Below are positions 1 through 8,223 of a stretch of DNA of 11,871 nucleotides, one piece after another; position 1 is the stretch's first letter; each line of letters starts with the position of its first letter. The stretch is from NCBI GenBank assembly GCA_023395775.1, contig JAEWYA010000234.1, positions 1 to 11,871 on the forward strand, written 5' to 3'. The position numbers were made by a program, and so were the translations under genes. Source of the stretch: Bacillota bacterium (GTDB lineage: Bacteria > Bacillota > Clostridia > Oscillospirales > Oscillospiraceae). The notes under the pieces were generated by a model, which made no database searches, was not told the origin of the DNA, and saw only the letters and a list, made by a program, of their open reading frames with translations.

Positions 1-2
1 TC

Positions 3-650
3 TCAACGCTTCAGCAGCCTCATGACAACCTGATCCCCGCCCAGCATGAAAACGCGCTCGTCAGCCGTGAAGATATGATCCGGACCGGGCAGGGGCATGA
101 GAATCCCGTCCTTCCGGACAGCCAGGATGCTGACATGGCTCTTCTGCCGTACCGCCAGCTGGACCACGGTCTTCCCGATCCATTCGGGCGGCACATCCGT
201 CTCGTAAATGGAAAAACCCTTGGCAAGCTCCACATAGTCAAAAATGTGTTCGGAGCTGTACTTCACCGCGGCCCGGATAGCCGTCTCCTTTTCGGGATAA
301 ACCACCTCATCCGCACCATTGCGCAGCAGGAACTTGGCGTGTACGTCCCGGGTGGCCCGCGCCACTACACGCGGCGCGCCGCAGTCCTTCAGCAAGGCCG
401 TGGTCTCCAGCGAGCTTTGGAAGTCGTCCCCAATGGCTACCACGCATACGTCAAAATTTCGCACACCCAATGACCGGATAAACTGCTCGTTCGTGCTGTC
501 TCCGATCTGGGCATTGGTGACATAGGGCAGGACTTCGTTGACCCGGCTTTCATTTTGGTCCACCGCCAGCACTTCGTGATGCAGCTCTGTCAGCTTCATG
601 GCCATGTGTTTTCCGAATCGGCCCAGGCCGATGACGAGGATAGATTTCAT
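3..650 (-). CDS. ktrA: Potassium uptake regulatory subunit, KtrA/TrkA family (RCK)
   Basis: KtrA is the cytoplasmic regulator that forms a ring on the KtrB pore and opens it in response to ATP/ADP or NAD(H). The 215 residues make one RCK unit: a Rossmann-type RCK_N domain at about 1-125 with GLGRFG (8-13) and the acidic D31 that normally contacts the nucleotide ribose, then an RCK_C domain at about 135-215. Single-RCK architecture and length fit KtrA, not the double-RCK TrkA of E. coli. The PEKE segment (119-122) lies where relatives have a cation-binding glutamate. In some Firmicutes the RCK_C domain binds cyclic di-AMP; that would be plausible here but cannot be read from the sequence. The gene is complete: ATG at 648-650 with AAGGAG upstream, TGA at 3-5. 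What follows it lies outside the window. Confidence 0.94.
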   Translation of the reverse strand: MKSILVIGLGRFGKHMAMKLTELHHEVLAVDQNESRVNEVLPYVTNAQIGDSTNEQFIRSLGVRNFDVCVVAIGDDFQSSLETTALLKDCGAPRVVARATRDVHAKFLLRNGADEVVYPEKETAIRAAVKYSSEHIFDYVELAKGFSIYETDVPPEWIGKTVVQLAVRQKSHVSILAVRKDGILMPLPGPDHIFTADERVFMLGGDQVVMRLLKR

Positions 651-656
651 AATGTT

Positions 657-662
657 CTCCTT
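657..662 (-). promoter_or_regulatory. Ribosome binding site of ktrA overlapping the ktrB stop
   Basis: AAGGAG on the minus strand shares bases with the ktrB TAA and lies six bases before the ktrA ATG at 648-650. The tight junction argues for coupled translation of the two subunits. Confidence 0.8.
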
Positions 663-2004
663 ATCCTATGGTGATTTTTTCTTGAGGGAGCTGGCTGGGG
701 GGCGCCACATGGCTGCCCGCCGCAGCGTAGATCAGTGTCAGCCCGCCAACACGGCCGAAATACATCAGAGCGATCAGTACCAGCCGGGAAGCCACGCCCA
801 ATGTGGGCGTCAAACCCAGGGAGAGACCCACGGTGCCGATTGCGGAGGCGCACTCAAACAGCGCTGCCGTCAGCGGCACGCCGTCCAACAGACCCAGCAG
901 ACCCGCTCCCAGTAAGAACAGTGCAAAATACAGAAAGAACAGCGCCGCCGCGCTGCGGGGCGTCTCCGCCGTCAGGCGCTTGCCGAAGCACCGTACGTCC
1001 GCTTTACGACTGTATACCGACCGGACGCACATGACCAGAGTCGCCAGCGTCGTGACCTTAAAGCCGCCCGCAGTGGATCCCGGCGCGCCGCCGGTCAACA
1101 TCAGAAAAATGGTCAGCAAAATGGATGGCTCCGACATCCGGGCATAATCGACGGTGTTGAAGCCCGCCGTCCGGGGCGTCGCCGCCTGAAACGCCGCCGC
1201 CAACGCCCGCTGCCCCACCGGCATTCCCTGCCACTGAGGCGCGCTGAACTCCCCGGCAAAAAGGAAGACCGCCGGGACAGCCAGCAGCACCGCCGTAACA
1301 GTCAGAATCAGCTTGCTTTGCAGGCGGTAGGCCCGCAGGTGAAAACGGTGGCTGTGAAAATCCTCCCATGTGAGAAAACCGATGCCCCCCACGAAAATCA
1401 GCCCCATAATGGTCAGGCATACCAGCGGGTCTGCGGCGTACCCGGTCAGGGAAGAAAACGGTCCCCGTTCCCCCATCAGGTCAAAGCCCGCGTTGCAAAA
1501 CGCGGAGACCGCGTGGAACACGGAAAACCACAGGCCCTTGGCCAAATGATACTCCGGCACAAACCGCAGCGCCAACAGCGCCGCGCCCACGCCCTCCACC
1601 GCCAGCGTGATCTTCAGGATAAAGCTGGTGAGCCGCACGATGCCGCCCATCTGCGGCGCATCGATGGATTCCTGCATCATGAAACGCTGCCTTAGACCGA
1701 TCCGCCGTCCGGAGAGGATGGCCGCTGCCACCGCCATGGTGACCACGCCCATGCCGCCGAACTGGATCAGCAGCAAAATAACCGCCTGGCCAAACGGCGC
1801 CCAGTAAGTGAACGTATCCTGCACCACCAGTCCCGTCACGCAGGTGGCGGAGGTGGCGGTGAACAACGCGTCCAGAAACGGCGTGGCGCGGCCGCTGCGG
1901 GCGGCAAAGGGCAGCATCAGCAAAACCGTTCCCAGTCCGATCAGCGCCAAAAAGCCCAGCAGGACCACCTGTGCGGGGGACACCTGCTTTTTAATTTTCT
2001 CCAT
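661..2004 (-). CDS. ktrB: Potassium uptake channel subunit, KtrB/TrkH family
   Basis: This is the membrane pore of a Ktr/Trk potassium uptake system, which takes up K+ (Na+-coupled in Ktr members) and is gated by a cytoplasmic RCK ring. The 447 residues hold four pore-loop repeats, each with the selectivity-filter glycine: TCVTG (54-58), CNAGF (170-174), TAGFN (279-283) and TVGLS (391-395). The glycine-rich intramembrane gate loop GGAPGSTAGG (305-314) follows the third filter, and the conserved arginine in YFGRVGG (R418) is in the last helix. The length fits KtrB (about 450) better than the longer TrkH with extra N-terminal helices. The GTG one codon upstream at 2005-2007 could also be used. 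The gene follows polC after about 15 bases and is paired with ktrA downstream. The stop TAA is part of the ktrA ribosome binding site. The K+ role is secure; ion coupling is not visible. Confidence 0.93.
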   Translation of the reverse strand: MEKIKKQVSPAQVVLLGFLALIGLGTVLLMLPFAARSGRATPFLDALFTATSATCVTGLVVQDTFTYWAPFGQAVILLLIQFGGMGVVTMAVAAAILSGRRIGLRQRFMMQESIDAPQMGGIVRLTSFILKITLAVEGVGAALLALRFVPEYHLAKGLWFSVFHAVSAFCNAGFDLMGERGPFSSLTGYAADPLVCLTIMGLIFVGGIGFLTWEDFHSHRFHLRAYRLQSKLILTVTAVLLAVPAVFLFAGEFSAPQWQGMPVGQRALAAAFQAATPRTAGFNTVDYARMSEPSILLTIFLMLTGGAPGSTAGGFKVTTLATLVMCVRSVYSRKADVRCFGKRLTAETPRSAAALFFLYFALFLLGAGLLGLLDGVPLTAALFECASAIGTVGLSLGLTPTLGVASRLVLIALMYFGRVGGLTLIYAAAGSHVAPPSQLPQEKITIG

Positions 2005-2011
2005 CACATCG

Positions 2012-2016
2012 CTCCC
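2012..2016 (-). promoter_or_regulatory. Ribosome binding site deciding the ktrB start
   Basis: GGGAG on the minus strand sits between the polC TAA and ktrB. It is seven bases before the ATG at 2002-2004 and only four before the in-frame GTG at 2005-2007. The spacing favours the ATG, giving a protein that starts MEKIKKQ. Confidence 0.6.
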
Positions 2017-2019
2017 GTC

Positions 2020-5000
2020 TTAAAACAAGGTGATCTGGCTGGTCTCCGCCATCCCGGCGAAAGCCCCCAGCTTCTTCAGCTGTTCAATATGTGTCTTGGA
2101 CAGTTTATTGCAGCACATGGAAAATTCCTCAATGGAGATAAAGGTCTTTTTCTTCCGCTTCTCCACTGTGTCGATGGCCGCCGTCTCGCCCAGTCCGTGG
2201 ACCGCCGTGAAGGGCGGCAGGAGGCCGTTTTCCGTCACCTTGAATTTCGTGGCCTCGGATTCGTAGATGCTGATAGTATCGAAGTGGAAGCCCCGGAGGT
2301 AGAATTCATAGCACACCTCCAGCGTGGTCATCAGGTCCTGCTCCACCGCCGATGCGTCCTTATTGTTTTCAATCTCCCGGATCTTCCGCTTCACTGCGTC
2401 TTTACCGGCACAGCAGTATTCCGCGTCGAAGGCTTTGGCCCGGACGGAGAAAAAGGTAGCGTAAAACGCCAGAGGCTCGTGGACCTTGTACCATGCGATG
2501 CGAAAGGCCATGGTGACGTAGGCCACGGCGTGGGCCTTGGGAAACAGGTAGCCGATCTTGGCCAGGGAGTCGATGTACCAGTCCGGCACTTCGTGCTCGC
2601 GCATGGCCTCCACCCAGCCGTCCTGAAACCCGCCCTTTTTCACCTTGCCCTTTCGGACGGCCTCCATGATCTTGAAGCTCATCTTGGCGTCCAGGCCCTT
2701 GGAGATCAGATACAGCATGATGTCGTCGCGGCAGCCCACCGTCTCCAAAACGGAAGCCACGCCCCCCACAATCAGCTCCCGGGCGTTGCCCATCCACACG
2801 TCCGTACCGTGGGAAAAGCCGGACAGGCGCACCAGCGTGTTAAAATCCTTTGGCTGGGTGTCCATCAGCATTCCCCGGGTAAACCGGGTGTTGAATTCCG
2901 GGATGGCCACGGCTCCGGTCTCCCCCACCACGTCGTCGTGCTCATAGCCCAGCACCTTGCTGGACGTAAAGATGGACATGGTGTCCGGGTCGTCCAGCGG
3001 GATGGAATGAGGGTCCACGCCGGTCAGGTCCTCCATCATGCGGACCATGGTGGGGTCATCATGTCCCAGCATGTCCAGCTTCAGGAGATTCGCCTCCATG
3101 GAGTGGTACTCAAAGTGGGTGGTGATGATGTCGCTCTCCGCGTCGTCCGCCGGGTGCTGGACGGGGCAGAAATCCTCCATCTCCATATCGTCCGGCACCA
3201 CCACAAGGCCTCCGGGATGCTGGCCGGTGGTGCGCCGAACGCCCACGCAGCCCAGAGTCAGACGGTTTTCCTCCGCCCTTCCCGCAGCTGTGCCGTTCTC
3301 TTCCAGATACTTTTTCACCATGCCATAAGCGGTCTTCTCCGCCAGAGTGCCGATGGTGCCCGCGCGGAACACCTGGGTTTCGCCGAACATCTCGATGGCA
3401 TGACGGTGAGCTTTGGCCTGATACTCGCCGGAGAAATTCAGGTCGATATCAGGGACCTTACCGCCGCCAAAGCCAAGAAATGTCTCGAAGGGGATGTCGA
3501 ACCCGTCCTTCACGTACTTCTCACCGCACACAGGACACAGCTTGTCCGGCATATCCGCACCGCAGCCGTAGGACCCATCCTGAATGAACTCCACATTCTT
3601 GCATTTTGGGCAGCGGTAGTGAGGCGGCAGGGAGTTGACCTCCGTGATGCCGGACATATAGGCAACCAATGATGAGCCCACGCTTCCCCGGGAACCCACC
3701 AGATAGCCGTTCTCCAAAGACCGCTGCACCAGCTTCTGAGCGGACATATAGACCACGTCGTACTTGCCCAGAATGCTCCCCAGCTCCACGTTCAGCCGGT
3801 CCACCACAAGCTGGGGCAGCTCCTCGCCGTACAGCTCATGGGCCTTTTCCCAGACCATGCGGTTCAGGTCCTCCTCGGAGTTTTCAAGGCGCGGCGGATA
3901 CAGGTCCGGCGGCAGCAGCTCAAAACTCTCCACGCTGTCCGCCACGGCCCGGGTGTTGGTCACCACGACCTCATATGCCTTATCTTTCCCCAGATAGGAA
4001 AACTCCTTCAGCATTTCGTCGGTGGTCTTAAAGTAGATGGGGAGGCTCACGTCGGCGTCCGGAAACTTTTTTGACGCCAACAGAATGTGGCGGTACACCT
4101 CGTCCTCCGGCTCCCGGAAGTGGACGTCGCCAGTGGCGCAGACGGGCTTTCCAAGCTCCTCGCCAAGCCGCACGATGGTTCGGTTCAGCTCCCGCAGATC
4201 CTCCTCCGACTGCACGTCGCCGTTGCGCAGCATAAATAGATTGTTGCAGATGGGCTGGATCTCCAGATAATCATAATAGGACGCGATGCGCTTCAGCTCG
4301 TCCCAGTCCTTATGGTCCGCCACGGCCCGGAACAGCTCCCCCGCCTCGCAGGCAGCGCCCACAATGATGCCCTCCCGGTACTGGTTCAAAAGCGTTTTTG
4401 GCACTGTGGGGACCCTCTTGAAGTATTTGAGATTAGACGCTGTGATGATCTTATAGAGATTTTTCAGGCCCACCCGGTTCCTCGCCAGCAGGATAATGTG
4501 CTTGGGAAAGCGGTTGGACTTGCTGCCCAGAGGCCGCAGTTTTTCCATCTCGGCGTTGACCTGCTGCAATCTAGTCACGCCCTTTCCCCTCAGCATTCTG
4601 AAGAAGGGGATCAGCATATAGCCCACCGTCGCGCCGTCATCGCTGGCCCGGTGGTGGTTGAAGGCGGGCAGATCCAGCTCCTCCGCCACGATATCCAGCT
4701 TGTACTTGCTCAGCTTTGGCAGCAAGTTCTGGGCCAGAATCAGGGAGTCCACATAGGTGGGATGGAACGCAAGACCCGTTTTTTTACACCCCTCCCGGAT
4801 GAAGCCGATGTCGAACTCCGCGTTATGCGCCGCCAGCGGGCGTCCGCCCACAAATTTTAAAAAGTCAGTCAGGGCGTCCTTCAGCTTGGGCGCGCCTTTG
4901 AGCATCTCATCGGTGATGCCGGTGAGTCCAATGATCTCCGGCGTCAGTCGCCGCTCCGGGTCCACAAAGGTCTGAAAGGTATCCGTGATCTCTCCGTTTT

Positions 5001-6012
5001 TCAATACAACTGCACCGATCTCCGTGATGGCCTCCTGCATAACCTTGAGGCCTGTGGTCTCGATGTCGAAGCAGACGAACTCGCCGTCCAGATCGCAGTC
5101 CTGCGTTCCGTGGACGGCCACCCGGTCGTCCAGATTGTTGATAAAGTAGCCCTCCATCCCATACAGAATCTTGATCTTATCCCCCGAGGCGTGCCACGCG
5201 TCCGGAAAGGACTGGGCCACGCCGTGGTCTGTGATTGCGATGGCGGGATGGCCCCAGCGAATGGCCTCCTTCACCACCTCCTGTGTATCAGTGAGGGCAT
5301 CCATATTGCTCATGCGGGTGTGGAGGTGCAGCTCTACCCGCTTCACCTCGGCGGTATCCTCCCGTTCCTGATGGGCGATGGAGTTGATGATATAAGGTGC
5401 CATCTGTACGTCCTTGCCGTCCCATGTGGGCTCCATCTTTCCCTGCACCGCCACCCACATGCCGGGCTTCAGCTTGCCATCCAGCTTACTCACCTCGGCG
5501 GCGGCAAGATTTTTCTGAACCGTGACGGACCCGGTGTAATCCGTGATGTCGAAGCTCATGCGCCACAGGCCGGGGCGGCGGGTCTCATGGCAGTCGAAGG
5601 CAAAAATCTTGCCCGTAACCGTGGCTTTCCCGGTCTTCAGATCCAGCGATCCCACCGGCACGGTTTTGCCGCTGAGCTTCTTCTCGCCGTAGATCACGTC
5701 CTTCACCGCGCCGTCCCGCTTCTTCTCCGCCGCGCCCTGGGGGGCATAGTGCTCCGCCTCCCGCACCGGTTCCGGCGCGCGGCAGGCGGCCTTGATCCGC
5801 GCGTCGGAGAACCCGTACACCGCACAGATCTCCCGGCCCAACTCCTTCAAGTCCCCTTCGCTCAGCTCTGTCCGGGTCTCCATCTGCAAATCGATGGTCC
5901 GCAGGGTCTTGTCGATGGCCGCACCGGTAAGCATGGCTCCGTCCACCTTCCCCCGCAGGGCCGGAGACGGAGTCACATCCGCAAACATACTGGAAAATGC
6001 GATTTTTGACAT
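2020..6012 (-). CDS. polC: DNA polymerase III PolC-type, alpha subunit with built-in proofreading
   Basis: PolC is the main replicative DNA polymerase of low-GC Gram-positive bacteria and their relatives, working with the beta clamp. The 1330 residues show, in order, a short N-terminal region, an OB fold (about 125-215), the first PHP part with VELHLHTRMSN (H229, H231), a DEDDh exonuclease inserted at about 312-475 (FDIETTGL with D316 and E318, AHNAEFD with D401, H454 and D458), the second PHP part, a zinc site (CPKC 801-804 and CPVC 826-829), the polymerase core with VPDIDLNFSGEYQ (D855, D857) and LLKLDMLGHDD (D980), and C-terminal HhH and tail regions. Relatives are often about 1430-1460 residues; the shortfall is before the OB fold. 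The start has only a weak AGGA 12 bases upstream, but no better in-frame start is seen before the ispG stop. All key catalytic residues are present. Confidence 0.97.
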   Translation of the reverse strand: MSKIAFSSMFADVTPSPALRGKVDGAMLTGAAIDKTLRTIDLQMETRTELSEGDLKELGREICAVYGFSDARIKAACRAPEPVREAEHYAPQGAAEKKRDGAVKDVIYGEKKLSGKTVPVGSLDLKTGKATVTGKIFAFDCHETRRPGLWRMSFDITDYTGSVTVQKNLAAAEVSKLDGKLKPGMWVAVQGKMEPTWDGKDVQMAPYIINSIAHQEREDTAEVKRVELHLHTRMSNMDALTDTQEVVKEAIRWGHPAIAITDHGVAQSFPDAWHASGDKIKILYGMEGYFINNLDDRVAVHGTQDCDLDGEFVCFDIETTGLKVMQEAITEIGAVVLKNGEITDTFQTFVDPERRLTPEIIGLTGITDEMLKGAPKLKDALTDFLKFVGGRPLAAHNAEFDIGFIREGCKKTGLAFHPTYVDSLILAQNLLPKLSKYKLDIVAEELDLPAFNHHRASDDGATVGYMLIPFFRMLRGKGVTRLQQVNAEMEKLRPLGSKSNRFPKHIILLARNRVGLKNLYKIITASNLKYFKRVPTVPKTLLNQYREGIIVGAACEAGELFRAVADHKDWDELKRIASYYDYLEIQPICNNLFMLRNGDVQSEEDLRELNRTIVRLGEELGKPVCATGDVHFREPEDEVYRHILLASKKFPDADVSLPIYFKTTDEMLKEFSYLGKDKAYEVVVTNTRAVADSVESFELLPPDLYPPRLENSEEDLNRMVWEKAHELYGEELPQLVVDRLNVELGSILGKYDVVYMSAQKLVQRSLENGYLVGSRGSVGSSLVAYMSGITEVNSLPPHYRCPKCKNVEFIQDGSYGCGADMPDKLCPVCGEKYVKDGFDIPFETFLGFGGGKVPDIDLNFSGEYQAKAHRHAIEMFGETQVFRAGTIGTLAEKTAYGMVKKYLEENGTAAGRAEENRLTLGCVGVRRTTGQHPGGLVVVPDDMEMEDFCPVQHPADDAESDIITTHFEYHSMEANLLKLDMLGHDDPTMVRMMEDLTGVDPHSIPLDDPDTMSIFTSSKVLGYEHDDVVGETGAVAIPEFNTRFTRGMLMDTQPKDFNTLVRLSGFSHGTDVWMGNARELIVGGVASVLETVGCRDDIMLYLISKGLDAKMSFKIMEAVRKGKVKKGGFQDGWVEAMREHEVPDWYIDSLAKIGYLFPKAHAVAYVTMAFRIAWYKVHEPLAFYATFFSVRAKAFDAEYCCAGKDAVKRKIREIENNKDASAVEQDLMTTLEVCYEFYLRGFHFDTISIYESEATKFKVTENGLLPPFTAVHGLGETAAIDTVEKRKKKTFISIEEFSMCCNKLSKTHIEQLKKLGAFAGMAETSQITLF

Positions 6013-6040
6013 AGCTTTTTACAATCCTAACCCACTTGTA

Positions 6041-7078
6041 TCAGAGCTTCTCGATCTCTGTCATCAATGCGTCCACAAGCTGCTCCTGAGGAACCTTGTA
6101 AAGGATTTCTCCTTTCCGAAAAATCAATCCTTCCCCATTGCCCCCCGCAATGCCGATATCGGCGGCGGCGGCCTCGCCGGGGCCGTTGACGGCGCAGCCC
6201 ATTACCGCCACCGTGATATTTTTATGACAGTTTGCAAGCCGCCGCTCCACTTCCTCGGCCATGGGGATCAGGTCAATCCTCGTCCGGCCGCAGGTGGGGC
6301 AGGCGATCAGATTCACGCCGTCCGCGCGCAGTCCCGCGGCCTTCAGAATCTTTTTCGCCGCGTAGATTTCCTCCACCGGGTCCGCCGTCAGCGTTACGCG
6401 GATCGTATCCCCGATGCCCAGACATAAGAGTCCCCCAATGCCCATGGCCGACTTCACAAGTCCCATGGACGGCGTTCCCGCCTCGGTGACGCCCAGGTGG
6501 AGTGGATAATCCGTACGCTCGGAGAGCAGCCGGTATGCCGCCATAGTCACCGGCACGTCGGAGCACTTGACGGAGATGCAGATGTCGTCAAAGTCAAATT
6601 GGTTCAACAGCGCCGCGTGGCCCAGGGCACTCTCCACCAGCGCCTCCGCCGTCACGCCGCCGTACTTCGCCCGCAGATTCTTTTCCAAAGACCCGCCGTT
6701 GACGCCGATGCGGATGGGGATGCGCTTGCGGCGGCAGATATCCGCCACCGCCTTCACCTTTTCCTCCCCGCCGATGTTGCCGGGATTGATGCGGATGGCG
6801 TCGATGCCCCGCTCCGCGCATTCCAGCGCGTATTTATAATTGAAGTGGATATCCGCGATCAGAGGGATGGAGATTTGCTCCCTGATTTTGTCCACGGCCT
6901 CCGCCGCCGCCTGATCCGGAATGGCAACCCGGATCAGCTCGCACCCGGCGGCCTCCAGCCTTTTGATCTGTGCCACGGTGGCGGCCACATCGTCCGTCTT
7001 CGTATTGCACATGGACTGAATGGAGACCGGCGCTCCCCCGCCCACGGGGACGGCGCCCACCAGCAATCGCTTCGTCAT
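6041..7078 (-). CDS. ispG: 4-hydroxy-3-methylbut-2-enyl diphosphate synthase (IspG/GcpE)
   Basis: IspG is an iron-sulfur enzyme of the cytoplasm. It reduces the cyclic diphosphate MEcPP to HMBPP, the next-to-last step of the MEP pathway, using flavodoxin or ferredoxin electrons. With the chosen start it has 345 residues, matching the short bacterial two-domain form: a TIM barrel at about 1-240, then the cluster domain. Seen are PVSIQSMCNTKTDD (17-30), IADIHFNY (74-81), IRINPGN (95-101), RIGVNGGSLE (123-132), and the [4Fe-4S] cysteines C260 and C263 in ACPTCGRTRIDL and C295 in MGCAVNGPGEA, with the catalytic glutamate E302. The start is the ATG behind a strong AAGGGGGG, 13 bases after rseP. 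dxr two genes upstream belongs to the same pathway, and polC follows after 28 bases. Confidence 0.97.
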   Translation of the reverse strand: MTKRLLVGAVPVGGGAPVSIQSMCNTKTDDVAATVAQIKRLEAAGCELIRVAIPDQAAAEAVDKIREQISIPLIADIHFNYKYALECAERGIDAIRINPGNIGGEEKVKAVADICRRKRIPIRIGVNGGSLEKNLRAKYGGVTAEALVESALGHAALLNQFDFDDICISVKCSDVPVTMAAYRLLSERTDYPLHLGVTEAGTPSMGLVKSAMGIGGLLCLGIGDTIRVTLTADPVEEIYAAKKILKAAGLRADGVNLIACPTCGRTRIDLIPMAEEVERRLANCHKNITVAVMGCAVNGPGEAAAADIGIAGGNGEGLIFRKGEILYKVPQEQLVDALMTEIEKL

Positions 7079-7085
7079 TGGTAAA

Positions 7086-7093
7086 CCCCCCTT
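7086..7093 (-). promoter_or_regulatory. Ribosome binding site deciding the ispG start
   Basis: AAGGGGGG on the minus strand overlaps the rseP TAA and lies seven bases before the ATG at 7076-7078. It favours this ATG (MTKRLLVGAV) over the in-frame TTG at 7097-7099, which lies upstream of the site, would overlap rseP and would add seven residues. Confidence 0.75.
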
Positions 7094-8162
7094 AACCAAA
7101 CAGCTTCGACACGTCCTGAAGCGTCACCAGCAGCATGAACCCCAGCAGAACCACCAGACCCCCGAAATTGACGGCGGACTCGTACTTCTCCGGGATGCGC
7201 CTTTTAAACAGGACCATGGTGACGGCGTCCACCGTCAGAAACAGTACCCGCCCGCCGTCCAGTGCCGGAAGCGGCAGCAAATTCATCACCGCCAGATTCA
7301 CGGCGATCAGCGCCGCAAAATAGAGAATATTCTCCAATGCGTCCCGGGCGTTTTCCGACTCCTGCCCCACCTGAGTGATGGTGGAGACGATACCCACCGG
7401 GCCGCTGAGATCCTTGATCCCCGCGTCACCCCGCGCCAGCATCTGGAGACTGATGCGCACGGTCCGCACAAAATCAACGGTGTTATACCACGCGGTTCTC
7501 ACCTTGCCGGACACTGTGGCTGGATCCACCTTATTGACATAATAGAGTCCGTACCCCTGATAGGTCTTTCCGTCCTGAGACGTGCAGTCCTGATAGGGGA
7601 TGCCGGTCAGAGCGACCTTATCCCCGTCCCGCAGTACCGTCAGCTCCAGCTCTCTCTCCGTCCCGGTCAGCTGCATCAGCAGAGACACATCGCTGCTGAT
7701 ATATACGCGTTCGCCGTTGATGGCCCAAATAACGTCGCCGGAGCGAAGCGTCTGGCCGTTTTCCGCGGTGAATTCCGGCGCGACACCGGTGACGGTTGGG
7801 ACATAGAACCCTCCCGCGCCGGAATAGAGAATCAGCAGGATCACAAATCCCGTCAGGAAGTTAGAAAAGGACCCGGCTACAAAGATAACAAGCTGCCTCC
7901 AGTACCCCTGGCGGTTGATGGCCCGGGGACTGTCGGAGTCCTCTTCCTCTCCCTCCATGGCGCAGTAGCCCCCCACGGGAAACGCCCGCAGGGAGTATTG
8001 GGTCTCCCCCTTTTTCCGGCTGAACAGCGCCGGACCCATGCCGATGGAAAACTCGTTGACCTGCACATTGCAGGCTTTTGCGGCCAGAAAATGCCCCAGC
8101 TCGTGGAGTGCGATCAGCACGCCAAACATGAGAATTGCCGCGAGAATATAGACAATCGTCAT
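7092..8162 (-). CDS. rseP: RseP-type site-2 intramembrane zinc metalloprotease
   Basis: RseP (RasP in Bacillus) is a membrane-embedded zinc protease that cuts transmembrane segments of substrates such as anti-sigma factors and leftover signal peptides. The 356-residue protein starts with a membrane helix bearing the HELGH zinc site (20-24). It then has a hydrophobic segment at about 93-114, a periplasmic-side PDZ domain at about 120-190, and a C-terminal membrane region with LPLPALDGGR (296-305), whose D302 is the third zinc ligand. There is a single PDZ domain, as in Gram-positive relatives, against two in E. coli. The ATG at 8160-8162 is preceded by AGGAG five bases upstream. The 61-base gap to dxr is the longest in the window and holds no clear promoter or terminator. 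Its substrates cannot be deduced from this window, because no sigma or anti-sigma gene is adjacent. Confidence 0.95.
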   Translation of the reverse strand: MTIVYILAAILMFGVLIALHELGHFLAAKACNVQVNEFSIGMGPALFSRKKGETQYSLRAFPVGGYCAMEGEEEDSDSPRAINRQGYWRQLVIFVAGSFSNFLTGFVILLILYSGAGGFYVPTVTGVAPEFTAENGQTLRSGDVIWAINGERVYISSDVSLLMQLTGTERELELTVLRDGDKVALTGIPYQDCTSQDGKTYQGYGLYYVNKVDPATVSGKVRTAWYNTVDFVRTVRISLQMLARGDAGIKDLSGPVGIVSTITQVGQESENARDALENILYFAALIAVNLAVMNLLPLPALDGGRVLFLTVDAVTMVLFKRRIPEKYESAVNFGGLVVLLGFMLLVTLQDVSKLFG

Positions 8163-8223
8163 AAATGCTCCTAACTAAATATCTCAATTCCTCGCCCTGT
8201 GGGAAACGAAACGCTGTCAGGCG

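Noticed and set aside
2089..3672. Long plus-strand open frame of 527 codons opposite polC
   Set aside because: It lies wholly antisense to a well-conserved part of polC. Its translation is rich in His, Val, Gln and Gly with no recognisable domain, as expected from the complement of GC-rich codons. No convincing ribosome binding site was noticed.
5110..6009. Plus-strand open frame of 299 codons opposite the polC N-terminus
   Set aside because: Antisense shadow with His-, Leu- and Arg-rich low-information sequence. The minus-strand OB and PHP parts are clearly the coding sense.
7020..8174. Plus-strand open frame of 384 codons opposite rseP and the ispG start
   Set aside because: Same kind of antisense shadow: it covers rseP almost exactly, is of odd composition and has no known motif. 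The minus-strand gene has all its catalytic motifs.
8163..8223. Possible internal promoter in the 61-base dxr-rseP gap
   Set aside because: There is an AT-rich TTGAGATATTTAG stretch, but no -35 and -10 pair with proper spacing, only a normal AGGAG site for rseP. Not enough to call a promoter.
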